A DNA stretch of 64,000 nt from Mesobacillus campisalis (GTDB taxonomy: Bacteria > Bacillota > Bacilli > Bacillales > Cytobacillaceae). This document shows, piece after piece, positions 47,852-57,502 of this stretch. The stretch lies in contig NZ_LAYY01000002.1 of NCBI RefSeq assembly GCF_000986785.1, positions 180,474 through 244,473 of the forward strand. The letters run 5' to 3'. The translations under genes and the position numbers were made by a program. The notes below the pieces were generated by a model, which was not told the origin of the DNA, did not search any database, and saw only the letters and a program-made list of their open reading frames with translations. Position 1 is the first letter of the stretch, and each line of letters begins with the position of its first letter.

Positions 47852-48817
47852 TTGAAACGATCCTTAAAATGGCTTGCCGTCCTCACAACGATCGGCATGC
47901 TCTTCGTATTGCTCGGCGGTGCACTTGTGACCAAGACCGATTCCGGCATGGGATGCGGCCGCTCCTGGCCGCTTTGCAATGGAGAGCTTATACCTTCCGA
48001 AATCACACCGGAACTTGTAATTGAATTTGCACACCGCCTTGTCTCCGGGGCCCTTGGAATCATGGTGCTTGTCCTCTCTATCTGGACATGGAAATCAATT
48101 GGGCATATTCGCGAGACAAAGTTTCTTGCATTTCTTTCCTTCTTCTTTATCCTTCTTCAAGGATTGATTGGCGCGGCTGCTGTTGTTTGGGGACAGAATG
48201 ACTTCATCCTCGCTCTCCATTTCGGAATATCGCTTATTTCTTTCGCAGCTGTACTGCTTTTGACCTTGCTGATTTTTGAAGTAGACAAAAAGTTCGATGC
48301 CAAGAGCCTTGTGATTGATAAGAGAATGTCCTTTCATATCATTGGAATAACTGTATACAGTTACATTGTCGTTTATACTGGTGCGCTGGTCCGCCATACT
48401 AATGCAAGCCTTGTCTGCCCTGACTGGCCTCTTTGCGTGAACACGGCTCCAGGATTTCCTGAAAATATGTATGAATGGGTTCAAATGGGCCACCGGGGTG
48501 CTGCAGGACTGATATTTATCTGGATTTCCTATGTCACTATCCTGGCAGTGCGCCATTATAAACACCAGAAAGTGATTTACTGGGCTTGGGTTATATCATT
48601 CATCCTCGTTTCGCTGCAGGTTATTGCCGGAGCGCTGGTAATTTTCACAAGGCTCAACCTTTATATTGCCTTGGCACACGCGTTCTTTATTTCCTGCCTC
48701 TTCGGAGTCCTGAGCTACATGATCCTTCTGCTTTCAAGAAACAAAAGAAACGCTGTGCTTACAGGCCAATCAGCGGAGAGCGTACCAAATACCAAAATCA
48801 TTACGCCTACTCAATAA
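47852..48817 (+). CDS. ctaA: Heme A synthase CtaA
   Basis: Oxidises heme O to heme A in the membrane. 321 aa, eight helices in two repeats. Paired cysteines GCGRSWPLC (near 33) and VCPDWPLC (near 187), and the heme-ligand histidines in [26 protein letters not shown] and [12 protein letters not shown] 47852 has AGGTGA 5 nt upstream and fits the family N-terminus. Divergent from ctaB. Confidence 0.95.
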   Translation: MKRSLKWLAVLTTIGMLFVLLGGALVTKTDSGMGCGRSWPLCNGELIPSEITPELVIEFAHRLVSGALGIMVLVLSIWTWKSIGHIRETKFLAFLSFFFILLQGLIGAAAVVWGQNDFILALHFGISLISFAAVLLLTLLIFEVDKKFDAKSLVIDKRMSFHIIGITVYSYIVVYTGALVRHTNASLVCPDWPLCVNTAPGFPENMYEWVQMGHRGAAGLIFIWISYVTILAVRHYKHQKVIYWAWVISFILVSLQVIAGALVIFTRLNLYIALAHAFFISCLFGVLSYMILLLSRNKRNAVLTGQSAESVPNTKIITPTQ

Positions 48818-48846
48818 AAAAGAGCTGCCATTCGGCAGCTTTTTTT
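48815..48846. terminator. Terminator between ctaA and ftsW
   Basis: Stem AGCTGCC/GGCAGCT flanked by A and T runs; starts in the ctaA stop codon. Confidence 0.85.
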
Positions 48847-48864
48847 ATGACTAATTTATGCAAA

Positions 48865-50064
48865 CTAGGACTTCACCCTGAAACCGCCTTGCCACGTGGC
48901 TGGGGCAGGCTTTGGCTCTTCCCCCTCTTTTTGGTGTTTATATTTTTCCTCAAACTTCACAAACATGGAAACATTGACAAGTATCCCCATCGCAACGGCC
49001 ATCTGAAGAAGGGAAGATCCTCCGTAACTGACAAAAGGAAGTGTAACGCCTGTTAACGGGATAATCCCTGTTGCTCCGCCAAGGTTAATGAACGACTGAA
49101 TTCCAATCATGCTGGAAATGCCTATGGCCAATAGACTCCCAAACGGGTCTTTACACTTGAGGGCAATTAAAATGCCTCTTAATACAATGAAGGCCAGGCT
49201 AAGAACCACAAACCCCACTCCGAATATCCCAAGTTCTTCCGAAATCACCGCAATAATGAAGTCTGTATGAGCCTCGGGCAGGTAGCCCAGCTTCTGCACA
49301 CCCTGACCCAACCCAAGTCCTGTAATGCCTCCCGAGCCAATCGCATAATAGGAGTTGGCCAGCTGGTAGCCGGTATCCGCCTCGTCAGAAAAAGGATCAC
49401 TATAGGAGGTCAGCCTGGCCATCCGTTTTTCGGAAAAAATTTCATTTTGCATCAGAACAGCCATAGGGGCTACTACACAGAAAACAATAAGGATCAGTCT
49501 AATAATGTTTTTCAAATTCATGCCAGAAGACAGAATAATCGTCGAAGCAATCAGGAATATAATACCGGCTGTACCGAAGTCGGGCTGTACCGCAACGAGC
49601 AGGCAGACTAGGGACAAATACACAAGCGGAGGCACAACCCCTTTGTTGAATTCATTTATGTAGGATTGTTTCTTCGCATATACAGCCGATAAGTAGATGA
49701 TGACGCTAAGCTTGGCAAACTCGGAAGGCTGTATGCTCCGGGCACCAACCTCAATCCAGCTGAGTGCATTGCCCGCTACCTTGCCGACCACAAACAGGAC
49801 GCAAAGCCCTATCAAAGACGCCATCACCATCGGAAGGAGGATCTTTGTGCTCTTCATGGCCTTATACGGAAACAGGGCCATAAAAACGAACACAACGGCT
49901 GCCATAAGCAAATTGATCTTTTGTTTCTCGTAAAAAAAGTCACTCGGTACACCGTGCCACGTCACCAGACTTGCACTGTAAACCATGACAAGCCCGAATA
50001 AAGATAAGAGGGCAATAACAATGATTAAGGAGTAATCATAGGATCGTACAATTTTTTTGAACAT
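48865..50064 (-). CDS. ftsW: Cell division glycosyltransferase FtsW (SEDS family)
   Basis: Septal peptidoglycan polymerase partnered with PBP2B. 399 aa, ten helices. Conserved ALSWIEVGARSIQPSEFAKL cut near 106-125, VQPDFGTAG near 168, and the C-terminal GVTLPFVSYGGSSLLQ. It is the vegetative counterpart of SpoVE (10,159) and, as in B. subtilis, lies outside the dcw cluster. ATG 50064 has GGGGAAGAG upstream. Confidence 0.95.
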   Translation of the reverse strand: MFKKIVRSYDYSLIIVIALLSLFGLVMVYSASLVTWHGVPSDFFYEKQKINLLMAAVVFVFMALFPYKAMKSTKILLPMVMASLIGLCVLFVVGKVAGNALSWIEVGARSIQPSEFAKLSVIIYLSAVYAKKQSYINEFNKGVVPPLVYLSLVCLLVAVQPDFGTAGIIFLIASTIILSSGMNLKNIIRLILIVFCVVAPMAVLMQNEIFSEKRMARLTSYSDPFSDEADTGYQLANSYYAIGSGGITGLGLGQGVQKLGYLPEAHTDFIIAVISEELGIFGVGFVVLSLAFIVLRGILIALKCKDPFGSLLAIGISSMIGIQSFINLGGATGIIPLTGVTLPFVSYGGSSLLQMAVAMGILVNVSMFVKFEEKYKHQKEGEEPKPAPATWQGGFRVKS

Positions 50065-50143
50065 CGTCTCTTCCCCATCTTCCAAGTTGTTTTAACTATT
50101 CTACCAATGCTGTGAATTTCCTACCATGAAAATGGAAGTTGAC

Positions 50144-50184
50144 AAAAAAACTCAAACAATTCCATTGAACTGTTTGAGTTTTAA
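50144..50184 (-). terminator. Intrinsic terminator after ylaN
   Basis: Stem AAAACTCAAACAGTT/AATTGTTTGAGTTTT, loop about 6 nt, T run on the minus strand. Confidence 0.9.
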
Positions 50185-50189
50185 GCGTC

Positions 50190-50474
50190 CTATTTACGCG
50201 TAGAAGCTTCATGAAGGGCTGATAGTTCGCGTTCCAGCTCACCCAGGATTTGTTTCCCTTCCGACTCTTCAATTAAACCTAATCTAACGGCAAAATCTAT
50301 TTCCCTTGATAATCCAAACATTTGCGTATCCAGAACCTCTTCATAGAGAGGACATTGGGGCATTGTGAGGTTATCCATCTGTACTTTAATAAGTTTTAAT
50401 ATTTTATCAGCGTCGGCCTTCAATATGGCCTGGGCTTTCTCCTGATGATTAACGATCATTTCGGACGCCAACAT
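50190..50474 (-). CDS. ylaN: YlaN (UPF0358)
   Basis: 94 aa. The block [19 protein letters not shown] and [14 protein letters not shown] is almost invariant in the family. YlaN is essential or conditionally essential in several Firmicutes and in S. aureus acts on the iron regulator Fur; the same role here is inference. ATG 50474 follows GGGGG; the longer open frame is rejected. Confidence 0.93.
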   Translation of the reverse strand: MLASEMIVNHQEKAQAILKADADKILKLIKVQMDNLTMPQCPLYEEVLDTQMFGLSREIDFAVRLGLIEESEGKQILGELERELSALHEASTRK

Positions 50475-50665
50475 TGATCCCCCCGTTTCCGAGCATAACC
50501 CAATCCTTCTATAAATTTTACCGGTTAATCCGTAAAAAAGCAAGACTATTAAATATTCATGAACTTAATTTGACCTTCCTGATTTCAGTGAAAATGACAA
50601 TTCCCTGCATTACCGTTATACTTAAGTTATCTACCTTAGTCGTTTTTTATGAAGGGAGCACAATC

Positions 50666-51163
50666 ATGGAGACAATTATACCGATTCGCGGAAAAGTTAC
50701 TTATCCCATCACACTGGATCCTGGCGTCTGGATCTTTGATGACAGGAAAGCCGACCTGGATACATATTTCCAAAACCCGGAGGAGGCAGATGACGAACTT
50801 GAACGTTATACAAAATCGATTTCTGCCCATTGGGACAGGGAAATCATGGAGGGAGCAGTATTCCCGCCCACACTCAAAAGCGAAAAAAAGTATGAAAAGC
50901 AAAAAATCCTGGAGGGAACTTTCGGCATTCCGCTTAAACCTTTCCTGAATAACGCAGGTATAACAGCGGATGCATCCCATTTAGTCATAGAACATGCCGA
51001 AGGTGAAACAGAATTGCCTTTGGAGGAAGCCTATAATATCATACTTGGCTTTTCCAAAGACGGTAAGCCGCTGACCGAAGACGGGCCTGTCCATGTCTAT
51101 TATGGCGATGGATCCAACAAGGATAATCCAGTCAAACATGTCAGGCAATTTCGGATTAAATAA
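50666..51163 (+). CDS. ylaL: YlaL-like conserved protein
   Basis: 165 aa soluble acidic protein, function unknown. Distinctive PIRGKVTYPITLDPGVWIFDDRK start, HWDREIMEGAVFPPTL near 56, GPVHVYYGDGSN near the end. Named ylaL for its position next to phoH and its size; that assignment is by synteny. GAAGGGAG lies 7 nt before ATG 50666. Plus strand, followed at once by a hairpin repeat. Confidence 0.75.
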   Translation: METIIPIRGKVTYPITLDPGVWIFDDRKADLDTYFQNPEEADDELERYTKSISAHWDREIMEGAVFPPTLKSEKKYEKQKILEGTFGIPLKPFLNNAGITADASHLVIEHAEGETELPLEEAYNIILGFSKDGKPLTEDGPVHVYYGDGSNKDNPVKHVRQFRIK

Positions 51164-51164
51164 G

Positions 51165-51352
51165 AAAAGCGCAAGCGCCTTCGGAACAATCTAAAGGCGG
51201 ATTGTTCCTGAGATGCTTATTCATAGAAGCTTCCCTTAATGCTCAGCCCCGACCAGCATAAGACGCTCCAGAATAGAAGGCGTCCTTTGCCTTCAATTTT
51301 GGAGTGGCTTATGACCTCGAGGGGCTGGGCGCTGGAGCTGGACAGTTATCTA
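51165..51352 (+). repeat. Long imperfect hairpin repeat, copy B (with nested 59-bp insertion)
   Basis: Same element as at 25,631-25,760: it opens AAAAGCGCAAGCGCCTT and closes GAGCTGGACAGTTATCTA, with the CATAAGACGCTCCAGAATAG/TTTTGGAGTGGCTTATG stem. Relative to copy A it has an extra 59 bp (51,182-51,240) that holds its own hairpin, GGAACAATC/GATTGTTCC (51,183-51,208). Starts two bases after the ylaL stop. Confidence 0.8.
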
Positions 51353-51378
51353 GGAGCAGAACCGTATATCTCTATTTG

Positions 51379-51408
51379 AATAAACGGACTGAAGCCAGTC
51401 CGTTTATT
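51379..51408. terminator. Bidirectional terminator at the phoH end
   Basis: 12-bp stem AATAAACGGACT/AGTCCGTTTATT with a 6-nt loop; the phoH stop codon lies in one arm. Confidence 0.75.
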
Positions 51409-52741
51409 TGAGGAGGTCTGCCGCCAGCTGGGCAAGTGCAGACCTTTCCCCCTTCACCAGCTTTACATGGCCTGAAATTTCCTGATTCTTGAACTTCTCG
51501 ACCACGTATGTAAGCCCATTGTTATAGGCATCCAAGTAAGGGTGGTCAATTTGATCCGGATCTCCCATGAGCACGATTTTGCTTCCCTCGCCAACACGTG
51601 TCAAAATGGTTTTGATTTCGTGTTTTGTCAGATTTTGCGCTTCATCAATAATGATAAACTGATCAGGAATGCTTCTACCCCTTATATAGGTCAGTGCCTC
51701 TACCTCAATTGATCCCATGCCAGCCAATATCGCATCCAGCTCACCTGGCTTTTTCGTGTTGAATAAAAACTCCAGATTGTCAAATATCGGCTGCATCCAC
51801 GGCCGCAGTTTTTCCTGTTTTTCCCCGGGAAGGAACCCAAGATCCTTTCCTACCGGAACAATCGGCCTGGCCACCAAAAGCTTTTTGTATCTGCCCATAT
51901 CCTCCGTCTGGTATAGCCCGGTGGCAAGCGCCAGGAGCGTTTTGCCTGTACCGGCTCTCCCGGTTAGCGTCACTAATGGCAAATCTGTCCGAAGCAGCAG
52001 TTCGAGGGCCATTACCTGTTGGACGTTCCGCGCCCTTATTCCCCAAATTTGTTTTGCTTCGTGGTCAAAAATTAATTTTCGCAAATATTTCTTCTTCTTG
52101 TCCACAATTCCAATCCCTGAAGCGGAACTGCCAAGAAGGTCTCTTAACAGCACAAACTGATTAGGATAAAAGGGTTGGCTAGCCACTTCTCCGAGGGTAA
52201 GTTCGCCTTTCTCATAAAACTTGTTCAGCAGAGATGTTTCTACATATACTTCCGTGAACCCCGTATGAAGATCGTCCCTTTCCACCACCCTGTCGCTTAA
52301 GAAATCCTCTGAAGTCAGGCCGATTGCATCTGCTTTCACCCTTACAAGAGCATCCTTGCTGACAAGGATAACTGGCCTTCCCGCTTCCTTTGTCTGCTCT
52401 TCCAAAGAGAGGTTCTTGGCTACAGCAAGGATCCGGTTATCATTGGTTTTTTCAACAAAAATCTCCTGAAGCTGATGAAAGGAACGGTGGTTAAGTTCAA
52501 TTCTCAATGTCCCCCCACTTTCAAGGAGTATTCTCTCATGCAGCTTCCCTGTCTCCCTTAGCCCGTCAATAAGCCTGGACACCTGCCTGGCATTTCGCCC
52601 AATCTCATCCATATACCGTTTTTTTGAATCCACCTCTTCAAGAACCACTGCTGGAATGACTACTTCATTATCCTGGAAGGAAAAAATGGCATGTGGGTCC
52701 TGCAGCAGGACGTTAGTGTCAAGTACGTATATTTTTGTCAA
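51404..52741 (-). CDS. phoH: PhoH family protein with PIN domain (YlaK)
   Basis: 445 aa: N-terminal PIN nuclease domain (YVLDTNVLLQDPHA, with further acidic residues in EEVDSKK and DNRILAVA), then a PhoH ATPase with Walker A GRAGTGKT (261-268) and Walker B FIIIDEAQN. PhoH2-type proteins of this design act as RNA helicase/RNase; cellular role here unknown. TTG 52741 has AGGAGG 7 nt upstream. Confidence 0.93.
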   Translation of the reverse strand: MTKIYVLDTNVLLQDPHAIFSFQDNEVVIPAVVLEEVDSKKRYMDEIGRNARQVSRLIDGLRETGKLHERILLESGGTLRIELNHRSFHQLQEIFVEKTNDNRILAVAKNLSLEEQTKEAGRPVILVSKDALVRVKADAIGLTSEDFLSDRVVERDDLHTGFTEVYVETSLLNKFYEKGELTLGEVASQPFYPNQFVLLRDLLGSSASGIGIVDKKKKYLRKLIFDHEAKQIWGIRARNVQQVMALELLLRTDLPLVTLTGRAGTGKTLLALATGLYQTEDMGRYKKLLVARPIVPVGKDLGFLPGEKQEKLRPWMQPIFDNLEFLFNTKKPGELDAILAGMGSIEVEALTYIRGRSIPDQFIIIDEAQNLTKHEIKTILTRVGEGSKIVLMGDPDQIDHPYLDAYNNGLTYVVEKFKNQEISGHVKLVKGERSALAQLAADLLK

Positions 52742-52820
52742 ATTTCTGCCTCCTACGCTCCTGATTTATGGGCCGCCAAACCACCATCGGCGGGGACTTT
52801 GGTAAAATATATGTTTTTCG

Positions 52821-52850
52821 GTATAAAGATAGACTGGATTTTGCACAATA
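52821..52850 (+). promoter_or_regulatory. sigma-G promoter for ylaJ
   Basis: GTATA (52821-52825), 18-bp spacer, CACAATA (52844-52850); compare the sigma-G consensus GMATR-N18-CATNMTA (one mismatch in each box). Confidence 0.5.
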
Positions 52851-52934
52851 CCTTGTAGGCGAATCATTTTGTTAACCAATTTTCTTACTCGGGAAACCAG
52901 GTCTCTTTACAATATGATAAAAGGGGTGCTCAGG

Positions 52935-53570
52935 ATGAAACATGTATTAATGATTTTTACATTGATTCTGTTGACGGCAGGCTGCGGAGCCGGCAACAAT
53001 ACAGCCAGGGAGCAGCAAGATGACAGGGTTGGCGTTAAGAACACAGCAATTGAACATGAAGACAGACAGCAAGATGTCGATAAGGCCAATTACCTCGCAC
53101 AGCTTGCCGAAAGGGTTCCAGATGTAGAGAACGCTACAGCCATCGTCATCGGCAATGTAGCGGTAATAGGCATAGATGTGGACGCCAACCTGGAACGTTC
53201 CGAAGTTGGGTCCATTAAATATTCAGTTGCCGAAAGCATGAAGGATGACCCGCATGGAGCTGGAGCCATCATTATTGCTGACCCTGACATGAATGCAAGG
53301 CTGAGGGAAGTTGCGGAGGATTTTCGGGTTGGCAGGCCATTGCAGGGAATCCTGAACGAACTGGCCGATATTACTGGAAGGCTGATGCCGGAAGTACCTG
53401 CAGACCTTATTGACCCTCATTCCGATAAAGCCCCGCAGCAGCCAGACGGAAAGCTGGATAACCAGGAGCAGCAGAACCTTGAACAGAAACAGGACCGGCA
53501 ATCAAAACAACACATGAATAACAATCCAAGCGGAAAACAGGAGTCTAACCGGCAGAATCAGCCCCAATAA
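52935..53570 (+). CDS. ylaJ: YhcN/YlaJ family sporulation lipoprotein
   Basis: 211 aa. Lipoprotein signal peptide with lipobox LTAGC (cysteine near 17), then the YhcN/YlaJ domain (AERVPDVENATAIVIGNVAVIGIDV ... MKDDPHGAGAIIIADPDM, here only cores given), and a long Gln/Asn-rich low-complexity tail (about 160-211). Forespore lipoproteins of this family are sigma-G-dependent, in line with the promoter upstream. ATG 52935 has AAGGGGTG upstream. Confidence 0.9.
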   Translation: MKHVLMIFTLILLTAGCGAGNNTAREQQDDRVGVKNTAIEHEDRQQDVDKANYLAQLAERVPDVENATAIVIGNVAVIGIDVDANLERSEVGSIKYSVAESMKDDPHGAGAIIIADPDMNARLREVAEDFRVGRPLQGILNELADITGRLMPEVPADLIDPHSDKAPQQPDGKLDNQEQQNLEQKQDRQSKQHMNNNPSGKQESNRQNQPQ

Positions 53571-53627
53571 CTATATTTCTTACGGTTTTCCGGACCTAAT
53601 CAAGGGCGCGGGGCCGGTTTTCTGCAT

Positions 53628-53661
53628 AAAAAAAAGCTTAGTCCAGCGGGGCTAAGCTTTT
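53628..53661 (-). terminator. Terminator between ylaJ and the PNPOx-like gene
   Basis: Minus-strand stem AAAAGCTTAG/CTAAGCTTTT followed by T8; the stop codon of the minus-strand gene is in the stem. Confidence 0.8.
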
Positions 53662-54107
53662 CTCATGGCCTCCATTATTTGTCTGTCCAGCCGGGATGCG
53701 GCTTCTTTATCATACGTTTTATCATAACCAGGCTCGGTCACTATTTTTGAACCGTAAAACATAACATCCCGAACTTCTTCAATCTTCATTTCAACGAGTG
53801 ACATTTTTAGTGGGATACCGCTTAGCTTCTCTTCTTTAACCGCCGCGCTCCCCTGGATCGAAAAAGTGGATTCGTTGGCAATCAGGCTAATGGCTGCCTT
53901 GTTATTTTCCTTGATATTTTCAATGATGCGAGAGCGGGAATCTACTGCAATAAGGATTGTCTGCTCATCCTTGGCCAATAGCCAGGAGATGGCACTGACA
54001 TTGGGTCCCCCTGTTTCATGGTCAATTGTCGCAATCGTTACAAACCGTTCAGACTGTAATTCATCGAATAATGCTTTTGTCAGTTTTGTTTCCACTTCAT
54101 TCGCCAT
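53652..54107 (-). CDS. Pyridoxamine 5'-phosphate oxidase-like FMN-binding split-barrel protein
   Basis: 151 aa, short PNPOx-like fold: FVTIATIDHETGGPNVSAISWLLAKDE (the strand-loop-strand that cups FMN, near 22), ILIAVDSRSRIIENIKENNKAAISLIA near 51. Cofactor (FMN, F420 or heme) and substrate not deducible. Divergent from ylaI. Confidence 0.85.
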   Translation of the reverse strand: MANEVETKLTKALFDELQSERFVTIATIDHETGGPNVSAISWLLAKDEQTILIAVDSRSRIIENIKENNKAAISLIANESTFSIQGSAAVKEEKLSGIPLKMSLVEMKIEEVRDVMFYGSKIVTEPGYDKTYDKEAASRLDRQIMEAMRKA

Positions 54108-54250
54108 TATCCTTCCTCCTTACACTAATCTCATCTTACTACGGCAAAAGCGGAAGGGCAAATTATGTGTTATTCTCGATTCCATGCACTCAGGTGATAT
54201 ACTATAATAGATATCAGCAAATAATAGAACCGAAGCATGAGGTGAAAATT

Positions 54251-54451
54251 TTGAGAGTAAAGTGCGTAATATGCGATAAAATTGAGTCCATAAATGATGA
54301 CACACTACAGGCCAAACAGCTCAGGAACAGGCCCATTCATACCTACATGTGCAACCCGTGCCACGAACGGATAGCAGCAAACACGAAGAAACGCATGGCA
54401 ACTGGCAACTTCCGACTGTACAGATCCCCTGCGGAAAACAATGAATGGTAA
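54251..54451 (+). CDS. ylaI: YlaI, small zinc-ribbon-like protein
   Basis: 66 aa with two CxxC pairs, CVIC (5-8) and CNPC (34-37), probably one zinc site. Middle is polar and basic. Function unknown. TTG 54251 is chosen because GAGGTGA lies 6-7 nt upstream and the open frame before it lacks a start with support. Confidence 0.88.
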   Translation: MRVKCVICDKIESINDDTLQAKQLRNRPIHTYMCNPCHERIAANTKKRMATGNFRLYRSPAENNEW

Positions 54452-54462
54452 TGATGACATGA

Positions 54463-54497
54463 CAAAAAACCAGTGTGCGGCGGCACACTGGTTTTTT
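54463..54497. terminator. Bidirectional terminator after ylaI
   Basis: 15-bp stem AAAAACCAGTGTGC/GCACACTGGTTTTT, loop GGCG. Confidence 0.9.
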
Positions 54498-54525
54498 ACA
54501 TGATAAGAAAGGCGCTTGGGCTTTT

Positions 54526-54816
54526 CTATTCTTCAGGGTAGTTGGGGTACTTTTCCGGCTCGCCATTGATTTGGTCAATCATGACTTCAATCAAATCCCG
54601 CGGAAATCGGTATGTCTTGTCCTCCCCATTCTTTTCAAGGGATACATAGTACATTTGCTCATCGGTTTTCACTTCCGGCACCTGTACGCCATGTTCATCA
54701 GCCAGGATTTCTTCGAACAGGGCTTTCGTATCGACAGCAGCTGTATCTTCAGGCCGTTCATCAACGACGACTTTTATGGTCAGCCAATTATAAATGGCAT
54801 CCTGCAGCGAATTCAT
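54526..54816 (-). CDS. Conserved hypothetical acidic protein
   Basis: 96 aa, very acidic, no recognised domain. Segments MNSLQDAIYNWLTIKVVVDERPED and DLIEVMIDQINGEPEKYPNYPEE. Good ribosome-binding site GAGGTGA. Eleven bases after ylaH, so probably cotranscribed with typA-ylaH. Confidence 0.72.
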   Translation of the reverse strand: MNSLQDAIYNWLTIKVVVDERPEDTAAVDTKALFEEILADEHGVQVPEVKTDEQMYYVSLEKNGEDKTYRFPRDLIEVMIDQINGEPEKYPNYPEE

Positions 54817-54827
54817 TTCGAATCACC

Positions 54828-55142
54828 TCAACCTGCATCCATTTCCTGCTTTTTATGCAGGCGGAGACGCATTTTATAAATTATCAGGATCAGCGCTGCC
54901 ACTACAAGTCCTTCTGCCATGGGTAAAAATACCCCCAGGGCAGTCAGCACTGTACACCCCAGAATAAGAAAGAGGTAAATCAATACTGACTTTCCGATTG
55001 GAAGCGTCTTAGCAAAACCCAGCTTGTATACGAGAATACTCAGAAGTGTAATCGTTAAATAGAGCATCCACATACCGAGCTCGGGGTTTTCATCTACTCT
55101 ATACAATGCCGCAAAAAAACTTAGACGCTGGCTTATATCCAT
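54828..55142 (-). CDS. ylaH: YlaH-like membrane protein
   Basis: 104 aa with two or three membrane helices (about 22-42, 47-62, 68-90) and a basic tail. Matches YlaH by size, topology and position after typA. Function unknown. Confidence 0.85.
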   Translation of the reverse strand: MDISQRLSFFAALYRVDENPELGMWMLYLTITLLSILVYKLGFAKTLPIGKSVLIYLFLILGCTVLTALGVFLPMAEGLVVAALILIIYKMRLRLHKKQEMDAG

Positions 55143-55153
55143 ACTGCTTCCCC

Positions 55154-56995
55154 CTATTTATCTTGCTCTGCGTATTTCTTCTTCTTCGCAATCCGTTCAC
55201 GTTCATTTTTATCAAGAATTTTCTTCCGCAGACGGATGGATTCCGGAGTTACTTCACAGTATTCATCGTCATTCAAATACTCAAGAGATTCCTCCAGGGT
55301 CATGATCCGCGGCTTTTTAATGACCGAAGTTTGATCCTTGTTGGCAGAGCGAATATTCGTGGCTTGTTTTACTTTTGTGATGTTGACAGTAATGTCATTT
55401 TCACGAGTATGCTCGCCGACAATCATTCCCTCATAAATTTCGGTTCCAGGCTCGACAAAAATAGTTCCTCGATCTTCTACGCCCATTATACCATAAGTGG
55501 AAGCTTTTCCGCTCTCCATTGAGACCAGAACACCCTGCCTCCTGCCACCTACCTGGCCTTTCTGCATCGGCTGGTAGCTGTCGAAGGTATGGTTGATGAT
55601 TCCGTATCCACGTGTCAATGTCAGGAACTCTGTTGTATACCCAATCAGCCCGCGAGCAGGGACATTGAATATTAACCGGACTTGCCCGCTGCCGTTGTTA
55701 ATCATATCGAGCATTTCACCTTTTCGTGCTCCAATGGACTCCATAACTGAACCTGTATTCTCTTCAGGAACGTCAATCTGTACGCGTTCAATCGGCTCGC
55801 AGCGCACACCGTCGATTTCCCTGACAATAACTTCAGGCTTGGATACTTGAAGTTCATAGCCTTCACGGCGCATGTTTTCAATCAGAATGGAAAGATGCAG
55901 TTCACCGCGGCCGGAAACAATCCACTCATCCGGGGAATCGGTATTGTCAACACGCAGGGAGACATCCGTCTGCAGCTGTGCACGAAGTCTTTCTTCAATT
56001 TTCCGTGCTGTCAGGTACTTTCCTTCTTTGCCGGCAAAAGGACTATTGTTAACAAGGAAAGTCATCTGGAGGGTAGGCTCGTCAATTCGAAGAACTGGCA
56101 GTGCGTCCTGGTGTTCGACGGGACATACTGTTTCCCCAACATTGATATCTTCCATTCCGGAAACAGCAATCAAGTCTCCAGCTTTAGCTTCCTGGATTTC
56201 TTCCCGCTTCAAGCCAAAGAAACCAAACATCTTGGTTACCCTGAATTGCTTTACAGAACCATCCAGCTTCATCAATGCAACCTGCTGGCCCACTTTCATT
56301 GTTCCGCGGAATACACGGCCAATGCCGATACGGCCAACATAGTCGTTATAATCAAGGAGTGCCACCTGGAACTGAAGCGGTTCTTCCTGGTTGTCAACCG
56401 GGGCTGGAATATGGTCCAGAATCGCTTCGTAAAGAACTTCCATGTTTTCATCCTGTTTGTCCGGTGTCATGCTCGCCGTTCCATTGATTCCAGAAGCATA
56501 TACCACCGGGAATTCCAACTGGTCTTCGTCCGCTCCAAGCTCAATGAACAAGTCAAGGACTTCATCCACGACTTCGCCAGGACGGGCAAAATCACGGTCA
56601 ATCTTATTTACAACTACAATTGGAGTCAAGCGCTGCTCCAATGCTTTCTTTAATACGAAACGGGTTTGCGGCATGCATCCCTCATAGGCATCCACAACAA
56701 GAAGGACGCCATCAACCATTTTCATGATTCGTTCAACTTCGCCGCCGAAATCTGCGTGTCCAGGTGTGTCTAGGATATTGATCCTTTTATCTTTATATTT
56801 AATTGCCGTGTTCTTGGCAAGAATCGTAATTCCGCGTTCTCTTTCAATGTCATTGGAATCCATCGCGCGCTCTTCAACCGCTTCATTGGCGCGAAATGTT
56901 CCGGCCTGTCTTAAAAGCTGGTCAACAAGTGTCGTTTTTCCATGGTCAACGTGGGCAATGATGGCTATATTGCGAATATCTTCTCTTAATTTCAA
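55154..56995 (-). CDS. typA: Ribosome-associated GTPase TypA/BipA
   Basis: Translational GTPase for ribosome assembly and stress or cold growth. 613 aa. G1 AHVDHGKTT (near 15), G2 ERGITI, G3 DTPGHADF, G4 NKID; EF-G-like domains II-III and V, then the BipA-specific C-terminal domain ([17 protein letters not shown]). TTG 56995 is chosen over TTG 57004, since it gives the family start [13 protein letters not shown] and better spacing to AAAGG. Confidence 0.96.
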   Translation of the reverse strand: MKLREDIRNIAIIAHVDHGKTTLVDQLLRQAGTFRANEAVEERAMDSNDIERERGITILAKNTAIKYKDKRINILDTPGHADFGGEVERIMKMVDGVLLVVDAYEGCMPQTRFVLKKALEQRLTPIVVVNKIDRDFARPGEVVDEVLDLFIELGADEDQLEFPVVYASGINGTASMTPDKQDENMEVLYEAILDHIPAPVDNQEEPLQFQVALLDYNDYVGRIGIGRVFRGTMKVGQQVALMKLDGSVKQFRVTKMFGFFGLKREEIQEAKAGDLIAVSGMEDINVGETVCPVEHQDALPVLRIDEPTLQMTFLVNNSPFAGKEGKYLTARKIEERLRAQLQTDVSLRVDNTDSPDEWIVSGRGELHLSILIENMRREGYELQVSKPEVIVREIDGVRCEPIERVQIDVPEENTGSVMESIGARKGEMLDMINNGSGQVRLIFNVPARGLIGYTTEFLTLTRGYGIINHTFDSYQPMQKGQVGGRRQGVLVSMESGKASTYGIMGVEDRGTIFVEPGTEIYEGMIVGEHTRENDITVNITKVKQATNIRSANKDQTSVIKKPRIMTLEESLEYLNDDEYCEVTPESIRLRKKILDKNERERIAKKKKYAEQDK

Positions 56996-57048
56996 AAAAG
57001 TCAACCGCCTTTATCTCAAATATGTTATCATTTTTTTACAACTGAGTT

Positions 57049-57057
57049 ATTATACCA
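57049..57057 (-). promoter_or_regulatory. Extended -10 promoter for typA
   Basis: Minus strand TGGTATAAT (57049-57057), giving a leader of about 45 nt; no good -35 box at 17 bp. Confidence 0.5.
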
Positions 57058-57112
57058 CAAATACATGAAAAACCTAAAAATTTTTCAAATAACTGTCTGG
57101 AGGGGGATTATA

Positions 57113-57298
57113 ATGAAACAAATAAACTGGTTCTTTTTATTTTTGGCAATTGCGGCTGCGTCATGCATGATTGGGGTTGGAATAGCAATTGGAGAGGATA
57201 GCATGGCCGGTGCACTTGCCTCCATTGCCGGACTGGTGGTTGTTATGGGATATGGTTTCAAGACCAAAAAGAAGCTGAGGGAAAACGGAGAAATGTAA
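57113..57298 (+). CDS. ylaF: YlaF, small membrane protein (DUF5325-like)
   Basis: 61 aa, two hydrophobic helices (about 5-22 and 31-46) and a basic, charged tail. Divergent from typA, as in B. subtilis. GGAGGGGG lies 6 nt before ATG 57113. Function unknown. Confidence 0.82.
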   Translation: MKQINWFFLFLAIAAASCMIGVGIAIGEDSMAGALASIAGLVVVMGYGFKTKKKLRENGEM

Positions 57299-57322
57299 AA
57301 AGGCCAGAAATGGCCTTTTTTG
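57297..57322 (+). terminator. Intrinsic terminator after ylaF
   Basis: Stem AAAAAGGCC/GGCCTTTTT, 6-nt loop. Confidence 0.85.
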
Positions 57323-57502
57323 TTGTTGCTTTATGAATCGGGGAGGCGGATTCTGACTCGGACCTTGACTTTTTTGTCGAGGGTAGCCAACTGAGGCGGG
57401 TATTCGGACTCCAACCTCGACTTTCACCCCGAAGCTGTCCGAATGAAACAGGTAATTGGCCAGGAACTCCTCTTTATCACCTAGAATCCCTTAACACCGG
57501 CC

